DNA from: Paraburkholderia sp. PREW-6R
Lineage (GTDB): Bacteria > Pseudomonadota > Gammaproteobacteria > Burkholderiales > Burkholderiaceae
DNA: 64,000 bases
Assembly: GCF_039621805.1 (NCBI RefSeq)
Contig: NZ_CP155073.1
Location: 2,232,001-2,296,000 of the forward strand
Direction of reading: 5' to 3'
The translations under genes and the position numbers were made by a program. The first letter of the stretch is position 1. Each line of letters opens with the position of its first letter. Under the pieces are notes generated by a model. It was not told the origin of the DNA and did no database searches. It worked only from the letters and a program-made list of their open reading frames with translations. Below, piece after piece: positions 1 to 10,113 of the stretch.

Positions 1-1382
1 CCGCCATCGAACAGCCTTTCGAAGAGGGCATCAAACTGGAGCGCGCGCTGTTTTTGCAATGCATCGACAGCCCGCAACGCGCCGGACTCGTTCACGCGTT
101 CTTTGCCGAACGCGAGGTGCTGAAAGCGCCGGAAACGCGCACGGCCAGGCCGCGCGCGATCGAATCGATCGGCGTGGTGGGCGGCGGCACGATGGGCGCG
201 GGCATTGCCGTGGCGGCGCTCGACGCAGGCCTGCCTGTCACGATGATCGAACGCGACGACGCTTCGCTCGCGCGCGGACGCGCGCACATCGAAAAAGTCT
301 ACGACGGTCTGATCGCCAAGGGCCGCATGAGCGCCGATAACAAAGCCGCGCGCATGGCGCGCTGGACCGGCAGCACGTCTTACGACGCGCTTGCGCAAGC
401 CGATCTGGTGATCGAAGCCGTGTTCGAAGATATCGCGGTGAAACAGGCCGTGTTCGCCGAGCTGGACCGTGTCTGCAAAGCCGGCGCGGTGCTCGCCACC
501 AATACGTCCTATCTCGACATCGACGCGATCGCTGCCAGCATTTCCCGTCCCGCCGACGTGATCGGGCTGCACTTCTTTTCGCCCGCCAACATCATGAAGC
601 TGCTCGAAGTAGTGGTGCCGAAACAGGTCAGTGCCGACGTCGTGGCCACCGCGTTCGAACTCGCGAAAATGCTGCGCAAGACGCCGGTGCGCGCGGGCGT
701 ATGCGACGGCTTCATCGGCAATCGCATTCTCGCCGTATATCGCAGCGCTGCCGACGCGATGATGGAAGACGGCGCGTCGCCCTATCAGATCGACGCCGCC
801 GTGCGCGCGTTCGGCTTTCCGATGGGGCCGTTCCAGGTGGTCGATCTCGCCGGCGGCGACATCGGCTGGGCCGCGCGCAAGCGCCGTGCACCTACCCGCG
901 ATCCGCGGGCGCGCTACGTGCAGATCGCCGACCGTCTGTGCGAGCGCGGCTGGTTTGGCCAGAAGACCGGCCGTGGCTTTTATCTGTATGAGCCGGGCTC
1001 GCGCAGCGGCAAGCCCGATCCGGAAGTGGAAGCGATTATCGACGCCGAGCGCGAGCGCGCCGGCGTCAAACCGCGCAGCTTCACGGACGATGAAATCATC
1101 CGCCGCTACATGGCCGCGATGGTCAACGAAGGCGCGAACGTCGTGCACGAAGGCATTGCGTTGCGTCCGCTGGATGTGGACGTCACGTTCCTGTACGGCT
1201 ACGGCTTTCCGCGCTATCGCGGCGGCCCGATGAAATTTGCGGACATGGTCGGTCTGCCGACCATTCTCGCCGACATTCGCGAGTTCGCCGAAGAGGACGC
1301 GCTATTCTGGAAGCCGTCGCCGCTGCTGGTCGAACTGGTCGAGCGCGGCGCTGACTTCGCGAGCCTGAACCAGACGGCCTGA
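1..1382 (+). CDS. 3-hydroxyacyl-CoA dehydrogenase part of a FadB/PimF-type multifunctional protein (5' truncated by window)
   Basis: The open frame runs in from the left edge (first full codon at 3) to TGA at 1380-1382, so the start lies outside the window. The first visible residues are the linker that follows the enoyl-CoA hydratase domain in bifunctional beta-oxidation proteins (PFEEGIKLER, then SPQRAGLVHAFFAER). A Rossmann NAD site follows (VVGGGTMGAG, about residue 60). The HFFSPAN motif carries the dehydrogenase catalytic His, FIGNRI follows, and the C-terminal 3HCDH domain ends near DFASLNQT. It should oxidise 3-hydroxyacyl-CoA with NAD+ and probably also hydrates enoyl-CoA. Two acyl-CoA dehydrogenases lie directly downstream in the same direction, an arrangement like PimF-PimC-PimD of dicarboxylate beta-oxidation. 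The function class is certain; the substrate is inferred. Confidence 0.9.
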   Translation, partial: AIEQPFEEGIKLERALFLQCIDSPQRAGLVHAFFAEREVLKAPETRTARPRAIESIGVVGGGTMGAGIAVAALDAGLPVTMIERDDASLARGRAHIEKVYDGLIAKGRMSADNKAARMARWTGSTSYDALAQADLVIEAVFEDIAVKQAVFAELDRVCKAGAVLATNTSYLDIDAIAASISRPADVIGLHFFSPANIMKLLEVVVPKQVSADVVATAFELAKMLRKTPVRAGVCDGFIGNRILAVYRSAADAMMEDGASPYQIDAAVRAFGFPMGPFQVVDLAGGDIGWAARKRRAPTRDPRARYVQIADRLCERGWFGQKTGRGFYLYEPGSRSGKPDPEVEAIIDAERERAGVKPRSFTDDEIIRRYMAAMVNEGANVVHEGIALRPLDVDVTFLYGYGFPRYRGGPMKFADMVGLPTILADIREFAEEDALFWKPSPLLVELVERGADFASLNQTA

Positions 1383-1530
1383 CGTCTCGCGCTGCTCATG
1401 CTCCGCACGCGATTGAGCCGCCCTTTAGCGGCTTTTCGCGGTCTTCGCCGTCCCGCGACCCAACCCGATCCTTCCCGGCCGGCGGTCACGTTCGCCGCCA
1501 GCCGCTTCAACATGGACGATGCCATCCGCT

Positions 1531-2739
1531 ATGGACCTGAACTTCACCGCCGAAGAAGAAGCCTTTCGCGCCGACGTGCTCGCCTTCCTGCGCGAGCACC
1601 TGCCGCAACGTATCGCCGACACGGTGCAAGGCGGACGCCGCCTCACGCGCGAGGACATGGCGCAATGGCATGCCATTCTGAACCGACAGGGCTGGCTCGC
1701 GAATCACTGGCCAAAAGAATACGGCGGACCCGGCTGGAGCCCGGTGCAAAAATTCATCTTCGAAAATGAATGTGCGCTCGCCGGTGCGCCGCGTATCGTG
1801 CCGTTCGGCGTGAACATGCTCGGACCTGTGCTGATCCGGTATGGCAGCGATGCACAGAAACGCCACTGGCTGCCGCGCATTCTCGACGGCTCGGACTGGT
1901 GGTGCCAGGGCTATTCGGAACCGGGCGCGGGCTCCGATCTGGCGTCCGTGAAGACCACCGCGGTGCGCGGCGTGGATAACCAGGGCGAGCATTACCTCGT
2001 CAACGGGCAGAAGACGTGGACTACGCTCGGCCACTACGCGAACATGATCTTCTGCCTCGTGCGCACCGCCACCGACGTGCGCAAGCAGGAAGGCATCAGC
2101 TTCCTGCTCATCGACATGAACACGCCGGGCGTGGAAGTGCGTCCCATCATCACGCTCGACGGCGAGCACGAAGTCAACGAAGTCTTTTTCACGGACGTGC
2201 GTGTGCCGGCCGCAAATCTCGTCGGCGAAGAAAACAAAGGCTGGACCTACGCCAAATATCTGCTCACATACGAACGCACCAATATCGCGGGTGTGGGTTT
2301 TTCCGTCGCCGCGTTGAACCGCCTGCGCAGGATCGCCGCACAGCAGAAACGCCACGGCCGCCCGCTTGCCGACGACCCGGCGTTCGCCGCGCGCATGGCG
2401 CGGGTCGAGATCGATCTGGAGAACATGAAGACCACCAACCTGCGCGTGATCGCGGCGGTGGCCGGCGGCGGCGTGCCCGGCGCGGAAAGCTCGATGCTCA
2501 AGATTCGCGGCACGGAGATTCGCCAGGAGATCTCGTCGCTGACGCGGCGCGCGATGGGCCCGTATGCGGCGCCCTTCGTCGAGGAGGCGCTGCACGATGG
2601 CTACGAGGGTGTGCCGGTCGGACCGGACGAAGCCGCGAGCGCCGCGTCTCAGTACTTCAACAATCGCAAGCTGTCGATCTTCGGCGGCTCGAACGAAATC
2701 CAGAAGAACATCATTTCCAAAATGATCCTCGGACTGTAA
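1531..2739 (+). CDS. acyl-CoA dehydrogenase, PimC-like (large subunit type)
   Basis: A 402-residue FAD flavoprotein that introduces the alpha-beta double bond in acyl-CoAs and passes electrons to ETF. An N-terminal helical domain (MDLNFTAEEEAFRADV) is followed by the flavin/substrate segment GYSEPGAGSDLAS (about residue 128), the NGQKTWTT motif and a C-terminal helical domain ending IFGGSNEIQKNII. The residue aligned with Glu376 of medium-chain enzymes is Gly (FGGSNEIQ), so the catalytic base lies elsewhere or in the partner. I chose ATG 1531 because it begins the conserved N-terminus; an in-frame ATG at 1519 adds four residues and neither has a strong SD. It sits 10 bp upstream of a second, shorter acyl-CoA dehydrogenase, so the two may form a heteromer. 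Confidence 0.9.
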   Translation: MDLNFTAEEEAFRADVLAFLREHLPQRIADTVQGGRRLTREDMAQWHAILNRQGWLANHWPKEYGGPGWSPVQKFIFENECALAGAPRIVPFGVNMLGPVLIRYGSDAQKRHWLPRILDGSDWWCQGYSEPGAGSDLASVKTTAVRGVDNQGEHYLVNGQKTWTTLGHYANMIFCLVRTATDVRKQEGISFLLIDMNTPGVEVRPIITLDGEHEVNEVFFTDVRVPAANLVGEENKGWTYAKYLLTYERTNIAGVGFSVAALNRLRRIAAQQKRHGRPLADDPAFAARMARVEIDLENMKTTNLRVIAAVAGGGVPGAESSMLKIRGTEIRQEISSLTRRAMGPYAAPFVEEALHDGYEGVPVGPDEAASAASQYFNNRKLSIFGGSNEIQKNIISKMILGL

Positions 2740-2749
2740 GGCGGACCTC

Positions 2750-3883
2750 ATGAATTTTCAGCACACCGAAGATCGCCGCATGCTCGCGGACACGCTCAAC
2801 CGGTTCATCGGCGAACAATATGGCTTTGCGACACGCGAGCGCATCGCGCGCTCGCCGCTGGGTTTTAGCGCTGAAATGTGGAATCGTTTTGCGGAGTTCG
2901 GCATTGTCGGCGCGTTGTTCGATGAAGCGAGCGGCGGTTTCGGCGGAGCAGGCTTCGACATCGCCGTGGTGTTCGAAAGCCTCGGGCGCGGGCTCGTGGT
3001 CGAACCGTTTCTCGACACGTTGATCGTCGGTCAGGCGATCGCGCGCAGCGGCACCGACCAGCAGAAACAGGCGCTTGCCGGTCTGATCGATGGTTCGCGG
3101 ATCGCCGCCCTCGCCCACGGCGAACCGGGTGGTCATTACGAACTGGCGCATGTCACGACGCGCGCAGAACGTTGCGGCGCCACATGGCAATTGAACGGCG
3201 CAAAAGCGGTGGTTCAGCATGGCGAAAACGCGTCGTTCTTTCTCGTTTCCGCCCGCACGAAAGGCGCCGACGACTACGCCGAAAACGGCGTGACGCTCTT
3301 TCTCGTTCCACGCGACACGGACGGCGTCAGCGTGCGCGGCTATCGCAAGATCGACGGTGGGCGCGCCGCTGAAGTGAGCTTCGCGAATGTCCCGCTCGGG
3401 GACGACGCCGTGCTCGGCGCCGTCGACGCGGGCTTCGCCACGCTCGAATATGCGATTGCGTGCGGCGTGCTCGCGCTGTGCGCGGAGGCCGTCGGCGCAA
3501 TGGATGTCGCGAAAGACTACACACTCGACTATCTGCGTACGCGCAAGCAGTTCGGCGTGCCGATCGGCAGCTTTCAGGCGTTGCAGCATCGCATGGCCGA
3601 CATGCTGCTCGAAATCGAGCAGGCGCGTTCAGCGGTAATCAACGCGGCTGCCGCGGTAGGCGCTGAGCGCAACGTGCGCGAGCGCGCGGTATCGGCGGCC
3701 AAATACAGCATTGGACGCATTGGGGCGCTCGTGGCAGAGGAATGCATCCAGTTGCACGGCGGAATCGGCATGACGTGGGAACTGCCGATGGCGCACTATG
3801 CAAAGCGGCTCGTGATGATCGATCATCAACTCGGCGATGAAGACCACCATCTCGAACGTTACGTGGCGCTCGGGCGGCAATGA
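2750..3883 (+). CDS. acyl-CoA dehydrogenase, PimD-like (small subunit type)
   Basis: A 377-residue acyl-CoA dehydrogenase beginning MNFQHTEDRRMLADTLNRF. The middle beta domain is diverged (HGEPGGHYELAHV where most members have EPGAGSD). The C-terminal domain carries the typical RKQFGVPIGSFQALQHRMADM segment and ends QLHGGIGMTWELPMAHY. It starts 10 bp after the stop of the preceding dehydrogenase with AAGG upstream, so the two are co-transcribed. The pairing of a longer and a shorter, diverged dehydrogenase after a FadB-like gene is typical of heteromeric dehydrogenases such as pimeloyl-CoA dehydrogenase PimCD. The family is certain; the dicarboxyl-CoA or other medium-chain substrate is inferred. 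Confidence 0.88.
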   Translation: MNFQHTEDRRMLADTLNRFIGEQYGFATRERIARSPLGFSAEMWNRFAEFGIVGALFDEASGGFGGAGFDIAVVFESLGRGLVVEPFLDTLIVGQAIARSGTDQQKQALAGLIDGSRIAALAHGEPGGHYELAHVTTRAERCGATWQLNGAKAVVQHGENASFFLVSARTKGADDYAENGVTLFLVPRDTDGVSVRGYRKIDGGRAAEVSFANVPLGDDAVLGAVDAGFATLEYAIACGVLALCAEAVGAMDVAKDYTLDYLRTRKQFGVPIGSFQALQHRMADMLLEIEQARSAVINAAAAVGAERNVRERAVSAAKYSIGRIGALVAEECIQLHGGIGMTWELPMAHYAKRLVMIDHQLGDEDHHLERYVALGRQ

Positions 3884-3996
3884 CTGTGAGAGCGGCGCTT
3901 TTGGTGTCACACTCCATGCGCTGACTGCGCGGCCGGCCAAGTGAGTGAGTGCTTGAGCCAGGCCGACTCAGTCGTTCGATACCGGAGGACATTGCA

Positions 3997-4473
3997 ATGG
4001 CACACGGCGAGCACAAGTACCGCGTCTCAGTTGAATGGACGGGTAACGAAGGAAGCGGCACATCGGGATACCGCGCATATAGCCGCAATCACATCATTCG
4101 CGCAGACGGCAAGCCGGAGATACCGGGGTCGTCGGATGCCGCATTTCTCGGCGACGCTGCGCGCTGGAATCCGGAAGATCTGCTGCTCGCGTCCGCGTCA
4201 GCGTGCCACAAGCTCTGGTATCTGCACCTGTGCGCGGAAGCGGGCATCGTGGTGGTCGCTTACGTCGACGACGCCGAAGGGACGATGCTCGACAGTCCGC
4301 AGAATGGACGCTTCACGGAGATCGTATTGCGGCCTCGAGTCGTGATTCGCGCCGGCGGGAATCGGGAGTTGGCGGTGCAACTGCATCACGCGGCTCATAA
4401 GAAATGCTATGTGGCGAATTCGGTAAATTTTCCGATTCGGTGTGAGCCGAAGGTGGAGGTTGGTTTGGGGTAG
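3997..4473 (+). CDS. OsmC family peroxiredoxin-like protein
   Basis: A 158-residue OsmC/Ohr-fold protein. The two redox cysteines expected of the family are visible, one in SASACHKLWYL (about residue 71) and one in NFPIRC near the C-terminus, supporting thiol-dependent peroxide reduction. RWNPEDLLLASASAC is the family core motif. I chose ATG 3997 because GGAGGA lies 7 bp upstream; the frame is open upstream but those codons do not resemble the family. It is cytoplasmic and stands alone downstream of the acyl-CoA dehydrogenases with a 113-bp gap. Whether it acts as OsmC or as an organic hydroperoxide reductase cannot be settled from sequence alone. Confidence 0.85.
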   Translation: MAHGEHKYRVSVEWTGNEGSGTSGYRAYSRNHIIRADGKPEIPGSSDAAFLGDAARWNPEDLLLASASACHKLWYLHLCAEAGIVVVAYVDDAEGTMLDSPQNGRFTEIVLRPRVVIRAGGNRELAVQLHHAAHKKCYVANSVNFPIRCEPKVEVGLG

Positions 4474-5015
4474 TGGTGAATCTGCACGCGTCAAGAGCAT
4501 GCGCGGATAAGCAACCAACTGCGAGTAGCACGGCGACGGCTAGCTTCACGGCGCTCCAGTAGTCGAGCACAACCCCGCCGCCGCAGGCGTAAAGTTGACT
4601 GACGTCGTTATCAATGTCCATTCCACCGTCTGGGACTTCCCACTCGCTAGCGCTATCTATAAACGCGTCAACCCGACTGCAATGGTCTTCGGGCACTGAC
4701 GCGGTATTCGATTCTCCGCCACGCTTCTAGTTACCGCGCGTAGGTGCAGCGCAACGACCTTCGTTTTGCGCGACATCAACGGGGATAGTCGTTGGGACAC
4801 GCAGGCAGCATTCGCGGGCGCAAGGACGCCCAACGGACGAGGTCTCACCGCCACTGGGAGGCCAATAGGGCGAAGGCCTCCAGCTGATTCCGCGTTGCAC
4901 GTGATCCAGGCGCAAAGCAAAGCGCAGATTGCCGACCTGTTGCGAAGATCCGTAAATGATCGGTAAGAAAACGTAAGGCATAATCACGGCATCTCAAAAT
5001 TCACTGCGTCAAACA
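4474..5015. other. gene-poor stretch between osmC-like gene and acyltransferase
   Basis: These 542 bp hold no convincing gene. A minus-strand frame entering at 4696 contains one hydrophobic stretch, but its only upstream purine-rich sequence directly abuts the start codon and half of it is antisense to the OsmC gene. A short plus-strand frame at 4766-4966 has no family signature. Base composition looks less GC-rich than the flanking genes, consistent with decayed or acquired DNA. Confidence 0.4.
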
Positions 5016-6215
5016 ATGAAAAATCAGGCTCTTGAGGGTCTGCGGGGCGTTGCCGCCGTCATGGTGATTCTGTCTCATCTAACGCTTGCCTTCTGGCCGA
5101 ATACCCAAGTCAACATCATCCATACCCCGCATGGCGCATGGCAGGACTGGGTATTTAACTCGCCGTTGACCGTCTTATTCAGCGGAAACTTTGCAGTCTG
5201 CATATTTTTCGTCATGAGTGGATACGTGTTGACGGCCAAGTTCTGGCAAACCGGCGATTCAAAAGCTATCGCCGATCTGTTTGGCCGCCGATACTTTCGC
5301 CTGATGCCGCCCGTGCTGCTCTCGATCCTCATTGGTTATGCGCTCCTTCTGGCCGGCGCAAATCTCGCACACGCACCGGGCGCGCCCGTATGGCTAAGCT
5401 GGGCCTACACCGCTCCAACGTCGATTACGCGCGCGCTCGACGACGGTCTATGGCGCGCGTTTCTGCTCGATGGAGCCGACTCCTATAACCCCGTTGTCTG
5501 GACGATGAAGTATGAGTTTCTGGGCTCACTGATAACTTTCGCATTCTGTCTGTTGGCCGCTCGGCTCCAGAGGCGAGCGCTCGTGTATATCGTCGCGGTT
5601 GTCGTCCTTACCACGTGCGTCAATGCCGGGGTCTATTACGCCTGTTTCATCGCTGGCATCTGGCTGGCAGACGGCAAACGGAAGCCGACCGGCGGCATGA
5701 CCGCGTGTGTGACGTTGCTGCTGGCTCTGTGGCTCGGAGGCAGCACGCCTGGCTCTTACTCGCATAAGGTCTTCGAGTTCCTGACCATCACCGCGAACGG
5801 ACAGATCACCGACTTCGTACACATAGGCAATGCGATTGCCAGCACCTTAACTGTATGGATCGTGCTGACCAACGCGTCAGTCGCGGCCTTCCTTTCGAGG
5901 TTCAAAGAACTCGGACGGCGCTCTTTCTCCCTCTATCTGATTCATCTGTCGGTGCTGGTCAGTGTCGGATTATGGATCTACGCCAGATTCGTGACGATGC
6001 ATCTCGATACCTACGGACGCGTGGCGGCTGCGGCGGCCACTCTCCTGCTCTCATACATTCTCGCTGGCCTGTACGCGACGTGGGTCGATGGACGATCCAT
6101 CGCGTTCTCACGCTTCGCCGCGGATTTCATCTTCTTGCCGCGACACCAGCGTGCCGCAGCGGCGACGAGTGCCAAACCGCGCGATGCCATGTCCGATCAC
6201 TCAGAGGCGGCTTGA
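5016..6215 (+). CDS. acyltransferase family 3 membrane protein
   Basis: A 399-residue polytopic membrane protein of the acyltransferase-3 family (OafA/NodX/ExoZ type), which O-acetylates or acylates sugars of surface polysaccharides or other acceptors. The opening LEGLRGVAAVMVILSHL carries the family's conserved Arg and His near the first membrane helix; FFVMSGYVLT and RYFRLMPP are further family motifs, and about ten hydrophobic segments follow. The C-terminal tail is short and hydrophilic. There is no clear SD before ATG 5016, but this Met begins the conserved N-terminus. No polysaccharide genes adjoin it, so the acceptor is unknown. Its composition differs somewhat from the flanking genes and it borders a tRNA gene, both hints of acquisition. 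Confidence 0.85.
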   Translation: MKNQALEGLRGVAAVMVILSHLTLAFWPNTQVNIIHTPHGAWQDWVFNSPLTVLFSGNFAVCIFFVMSGYVLTAKFWQTGDSKAIADLFGRRYFRLMPPVLLSILIGYALLLAGANLAHAPGAPVWLSWAYTAPTSITRALDDGLWRAFLLDGADSYNPVVWTMKYEFLGSLITFAFCLLAARLQRRALVYIVAVVVLTTCVNAGVYYACFIAGIWLADGKRKPTGGMTACVTLLLALWLGGSTPGSYSHKVFEFLTITANGQITDFVHIGNAIASTLTVWIVLTNASVAAFLSRFKELGRRSFSLYLIHLSVLVSVGLWIYARFVTMHLDTYGRVAAAAATLLLSYILAGLYATWVDGRSIAFSRFAADFIFLPRHQRAAAATSAKPRDAMSDHSEAA

Positions 6216-6548
6216 GAATCAGATGCGGTGATGGCAATCGCATTGTCGCCGGGGGGAGCATTTTTTTGTTCGTTCGCGAATTGGCTCACGTGGATCTTGG
6301 TGAGGCGTCTATAGCAGATGACCCGTGCCCACACAGGTACGCGCCTTTCGAACGCACGCGACGCGTTATGTGCACACCTTCTACATGCTTCTGTTCGAGC
6401 CTGGGAGTTTCGCGACACTATCAACGTTCTGCGGTCGTTGAGATGGCTCTTCAGGGGCCGCCCGTGCGGCATTCTCTTCAGCTGATGGAGAAAGGGACGT
6501 TGGAAGTCCCTAGTTTGATTCTCAAGTATGTGTTCAGGTGACCGCCCA
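6216..6548. other. intergenic stretch without a recognisable gene
   Basis: These 333 bp between the acyltransferase and the tRNA-Pro terminator contain only short frames without family motifs or convincing ribosome sites. Nothing in this stretch looks like a copy of the tRNA 3' end that would mark an attachment site. Confidence 0.4.
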
Positions 6549-6582
6549 TAGAAAAAGCCGCAACACCTTACGGCGTGCGGCT
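6549..6582 (-). terminator. intrinsic terminator of tRNA-Pro
   Basis: Read on the minus strand, AAAGCCGCA and TGCGGCTTT form a GC-rich stem around a loop of about 15 nt, followed by a T-rich tail. It begins 8 bp beyond the encoded CCA end of the tRNA. Confidence 0.65.
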
Positions 6583-6588
6583 TTGATC

Positions 6589-6666
<78 letters not shown>

Positions 6667-6677
6667 AACAGCTAAAA

Positions 6678-6683
6678 ATTATA
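6678..6683 (-). promoter_or_regulatory. -10 box of the tRNA-Pro promoter
   Basis: A perfect TATAAT on the minus strand lies 12 bp upstream of the tRNA 5' end, the right distance for a stable RNA promoter. The -35 region (TTCTAT at about 17 bp) is weak. Confidence 0.55.
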
Positions 6684-6740
6684 ACAGACACTTCATTCGA
6701 ATAGAACTGCTCTGCGTGAACAAAGCGCTTGATGCCTCGA

Positions 6741-7151
6741 TTAACTGCCCAGCAGATCAATCACGCCCTGCAGTTCATTGCGCAACTGATCGACGTCCAC
6801 TGCTACAGTAGACGTCGACGCTGCGACCGCAACGCCCTCGCCCTCTTCGATTGCCGCAGCCGGCGCACCGTGCGCGCCGCCGCCATGAGAATCGAGCCGG
6901 TTACGCGCGCCGTTGATCGTAAAGCCCTGCTCGTACAGCAACTCGCGGATTCGCCGGATCAGCAGCACCTCGTGATGCTGATAGTACCGGCGATTGCCGC
7001 GCCGTTTGACCGGCCTCAACTGCGTGAACTCCTGCTCCCAGTAGCGCAACACATGCGGCTTCACACCGCATAGTTCGCTAACCTCACCAATCGTGAAGTA
7101 GCGCTTCGCCGGAATCGGAGGCAAGACGACTTTTTCGATCGTCGCTGTCAT
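6741..7151 (-). CDS. MerR family transcriptional regulator
   Basis: A 136-residue regulator. Residues 17-85 form the MerR winged helix ([26 protein letters not shown]), with RRGNRRYY in the wing. The C-terminus is a short Ala/Val-rich coiled segment without the cysteines of metal-sensing MerR members. This shortened MerR protein next to ihfA is a conserved neighbour in beta-proteobacteria; its targets are unknown. It lies 46 bp downstream of ihfA in the same direction, so it probably belongs to the pheST-ihfA transcript. No SD is evident before ATG 7151. Confidence 0.85.
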   Translation of the reverse strand: MTATIEKVVLPPIPAKRYFTIGEVSELCGVKPHVLRYWEQEFTQLRPVKRRGNRRYYQHHEVLLIRRIRELLYEQGFTINGARNRLDSHGGGAHGAPAAAIEEGEGVAVAASTSTVAVDVDQLRNELQGVIDLLGS

Positions 7152-7197
7152 CGTCAGTTAGCCGTCGTGGTGGGTTGCGCAGGAACGCGCCAGTCGA

Positions 7198-7608
7198 TCA
7201 GCGCGTGAAGCTCGCCTCGGCGCCATTCTCAACCAGCGCCTTCAGCTTTTGACTTGCATGGAACGTGACGACACGGCGCGCAGCAATCGGGATGGCTTCG
7301 CCCGTCTTCGGATTTCTGCCGGGACGCTGCGGCTTGTCGCGCAACTGGAAGTTGCCGAACCCCGACAGCTTCACACTGTCGCCGCTCTCAAGCGCATCGC
7401 GAATCACCTCGAAAAACGCTTCGACCATGTCCTTCGCTTCCCGCTTGTTGAGCCCGACATTGTCGAACAGCAACTCGGCAAGCTCCGCCTTGGTAAGCGT
7501 CGGCGTTTCAGTGGGAACGACGGCGGGTGATGTCGGAATGTCGCGGATCATGGCGCTACGTTGCGCCGTAAGAAGGGCTTCGAAATCACTCGAGTTCATT
7601 TCATTCAT
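7198..7608 (-). CDS. ihfA: integration host factor subunit alpha
   Basis: A DNA-bending HU-family subunit that pairs with IHF-beta. The HU/IHF fold spans the segment from about [25 protein letters not shown] to the end, and the DNA-intercalating arm is [12 protein letters not shown]. The protein is 136 residues, about 35 more than the E. coli subunit; the extra residues form an N-terminal tail ([16 protein letters not shown]) that is also usual in Burkholderiaceae. I chose ATG 7608; TTG 7629 and ATG 7599 are in-frame alternatives and none has a strong SD. The pheT-ihfA order is the classic arrangement, with ihfA 69 bp after pheT. Confidence 0.93.
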   Translation of the reverse strand: MNEMNSSDFEALLTAQRSAMIRDIPTSPAVVPTETPTLTKAELAELLFDNVGLNKREAKDMVEAFFEVIRDALESGDSVKLSGFGNFQLRDKPQRPGRNPKTGEAIPIAARRVVTFHASQKLKALVENGAEASFTR

Positions 7609-7677
7609 ATCTATCAAATGGCGCGCCAAGCAGAAAACAATGGATGCGGAAACAGCCGTGCAATTGTTAAATGCGGG

Positions 7678-10113
7678 TTATCCGCGCAACCGTGCGCCAT
7701 ATACTCGAGCCAGACGTTCCACAAGAGTTTGAATAGCCAGATCGACCGTTTCATCCTGAAGGGTTCCGCCAGTATCTTGCAAGGTCACACGGAACGCAAG
7801 GCTTTTCTCGTGAGCGGCCAGGCCACCGGAAGTGTTTGATTTTGGACGGAATTCGTCAAAAAGTGCAACCCTCTGAACGGTCTTGCAGGCAGGCTCGGAC
7901 TGAGCCTTGTGAAGCTCGTCCAGCAGCGCCTGAGCCTCGATTTTCTGATCGACGACAACCGCAATATCACGACGCACCGGCGGGAATCTGGACACATCCG
8001 ACGGGATAGGCAATACGCGCTGCATTAATGCTTCTGCTTCGATTTCAAACAGAATCGGCGCGTGCGGTAAATCATATTTTTGCATCCAGCGCGGGTGCAA
8101 TTCGCCAATCCAGCCGACTGCGCGTCCATTCAACTCGACACGCGCGCTGCGCCCCGGATGCAGCGCCGGATGTTCCGCCTTCACGAAGCGCGCGACCGCC
8201 GGTGCAAGCAACGCTTCCAGATCGCCCTTCACGTCGAAGTAATCGACCCCGCGCGTCGGTGCGCCCCACTGCTCGTCGAGCGCGGGACCGTAGGCGAGCG
8301 CACCGATCATCTTCGGCTGAGCGAAACCTTCGACAGTCAACTCACCGGCCTTGATCGACGGATCATGCAGGAACACGCGGCCCGCTTCGAACACACGGAC
8401 GCGATCCGCCGCGCGGCGGTTCAGGTTCGTGCGCAAAACGTTGATCAGGCTGCCGAACAGCGTGGTACGCATGACGGACAGCTGGCTTGCAATGGGATTA
8501 AGCAGACGTACGGGCTTGTCGTTGCCGGCAAAGTCGCGTTCCCATTCGGCGTCGACGAAACTGAAATTGACCGTCTCCGCGTAGTCGCGCGCGGCGAGCG
8601 CGTGACGGATCATGTGGATCGAGCGCTGCGTTTCGTTGGTCGCGCGCATCTCGCTTGTCGCGACCGGCGGCCGCGCCGGAATTTTCTCGAAGCCGTAAAT
8701 GCGTGCGACCTCTTCGATCAGGTCTTCTTCAATCTCGATATCGAAGCGGTAAGACGGCGGCGTAACCGAGAAGGTCTCGCCGTCGAGTTCGAACGCAAGG
8801 CCGAGGCGCTTGAAAATCTGCGCGATTTCGTCGGCGCCGATCTTGATACCGATGATGCGGTTCGCGCGCGACACGCGCATCTTCACCGGCTCGCGATGCG
8901 GAAGGTTGACGATCTGGTCGTCCACAGGACCGGCTTCGCCGCCGCAGATGTCGAGGATCAGTTGCGTGATGCGCTCGATGTGCTCGACCGTGGTCGCATA
9001 GTCGACGCCGCGTTCGAACCGATGACCTGCGTCCGTCGAAAAGTTGTATTTGCGCGAGCGGCCACGAATGCTGTCTGGCCACCAGAACGCGGCTTCCAGG
9101 TAGATGTTAGTGGTATCGAGCGTAACAGCCGTGCTGTCACCACCCATGATGCCCGCGAGACTTTCGATGTGCTGTTCGTCGGCGATCACGCCAACGGTTT
9201 CGTCCAGCTCGACGGTATTGCCGTTCAGCAGCTTGAGCGTCTCGCCCTTGCGAGCCCAGCGCACGTCCATGCCGCCGTGGATCTTGTCGAGATCGAACAC
9301 ATGCGACGGTCGGCCGAGTTCGAGCATCACATAGTTCGAGATGTCGACGAGCGCCGAGATGCTGCGCTGGCCGGAACGTTCGAGACGCTCGACCATCCAC
9401 GCCGGCGACTTCGCGCGCGCATTCACGCCGCGAATCACGCGACCGGAAAAACGGCCGCACAGATCAGGGGCCGAGATGGTGACCGGCAGCGTCTCGCTGA
9501 GTTTGACTGGCGCGGGCTTGATCTCGAGCGGACGCAGCGGCGCGCCGGTGATTGCCGACGTTTCGCGCGCCACGCCGAACACGGACAGACAGTCGGCTTT
9601 GTTCGGCGTCAGCTTGACTTCGAAAACGGTGTCGTCCAGATTCAGCGCTTTGCGGATGTCCTCGCCGATCGGCGTATCTTCCGGCAGGATCATCAGCCCG
9701 CTATGATCTTCCGACAGCTTCAGCTCGCGTGCCGAGCACAACATGCCCTGGCTTTCCACGCCACGCAGCTTCGAAAGCTTGATCGCAAACGGCGCGCCGC
9801 CCTCTTCGGCCGGCGGCAATTGCGCGCCGACCAACGCCACGGGCACCTTGATGCCAGGCGCCACGTTCGGCGCACCGCACACAATGTTCAGCGTCGCGCC
9901 GGTGCCGGCGTCCACCTGACATACGTTGAGCTTGTCCGCGTCCGGGTGCTTGGCGACTTCCAGCACCTGACCGACGACGATCTTCGACGTCGGCGGCGCG
10001 GCCGGCCGCAGGTCTTCGACTTCGAGACCTGCCATCGTCAACGCGTGCGACAGTTCGTCGGTCGTCATTTGCGGATCGACGAAGGTTCTTAGCCAGGATT
10101 CCGGGAATTGCAT
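7678..10113 (-). CDS. pheT: phenylalanyl-tRNA synthetase beta subunit
   Basis: An 811-residue subunit of the alpha2-beta2 PheRS that charges tRNA-Phe. It has the N-terminal EMAP-like tRNA-binding OB domain (about residues 39-150, [22 protein letters not shown]), the B3/B4 editing domain, the B5 domain, a catalytic-like core and the C-terminal FDX-ACB domain ([15 protein letters not shown]), which binds the tRNA anticodon region. Full family length. It follows pheS with a gap of 163 bp in the same direction. Confidence 0.97.
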   Translation of the reverse strand: MQFPESWLRTFVDPQMTTDELSHALTMAGLEVEDLRPAAPPTSKIVVGQVLEVAKHPDADKLNVCQVDAGTGATLNIVCGAPNVAPGIKVPVALVGAQLPPAEEGGAPFAIKLSKLRGVESQGMLCSARELKLSEDHSGLMILPEDTPIGEDIRKALNLDDTVFEVKLTPNKADCLSVFGVARETSAITGAPLRPLEIKPAPVKLSETLPVTISAPDLCGRFSGRVIRGVNARAKSPAWMVERLERSGQRSISALVDISNYVMLELGRPSHVFDLDKIHGGMDVRWARKGETLKLLNGNTVELDETVGVIADEQHIESLAGIMGGDSTAVTLDTTNIYLEAAFWWPDSIRGRSRKYNFSTDAGHRFERGVDYATTVEHIERITQLILDICGGEAGPVDDQIVNLPHREPVKMRVSRANRIIGIKIGADEIAQIFKRLGLAFELDGETFSVTPPSYRFDIEIEEDLIEEVARIYGFEKIPARPPVATSEMRATNETQRSIHMIRHALAARDYAETVNFSFVDAEWERDFAGNDKPVRLLNPIASQLSVMRTTLFGSLINVLRTNLNRRAADRVRVFEAGRVFLHDPSIKAGELTVEGFAQPKMIGALAYGPALDEQWGAPTRGVDYFDVKGDLEALLAPAVARFVKAEHPALHPGRSARVELNGRAVGWIGELHPRWMQKYDLPHAPILFEIEAEALMQRVLPIPSDVSRFPPVRRDIAVVVDQKIEAQALLDELHKAQSEPACKTVQRVALFDEFRPKSNTSGGLAAHEKSLAFRVTLQDTGGTLQDETVDLAIQTLVERLARVYGARLRG

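Noticed and set aside
4313..4696. Minus-strand frame with one hydrophobic stretch between the OsmC-like and acyltransferase genes
   Set aside because: Half of it is antisense to the OsmC gene, its only upstream purine-rich sequence directly abuts the start codon, and the C-terminal part is low-complexity antisense sequence.
8080..10092. 670-codon plus-strand frame opposite pheT
   Set aside because: Arg/His-rich composition typical of antisense frames in high-GC genes; pheT is unambiguous on the other strand.
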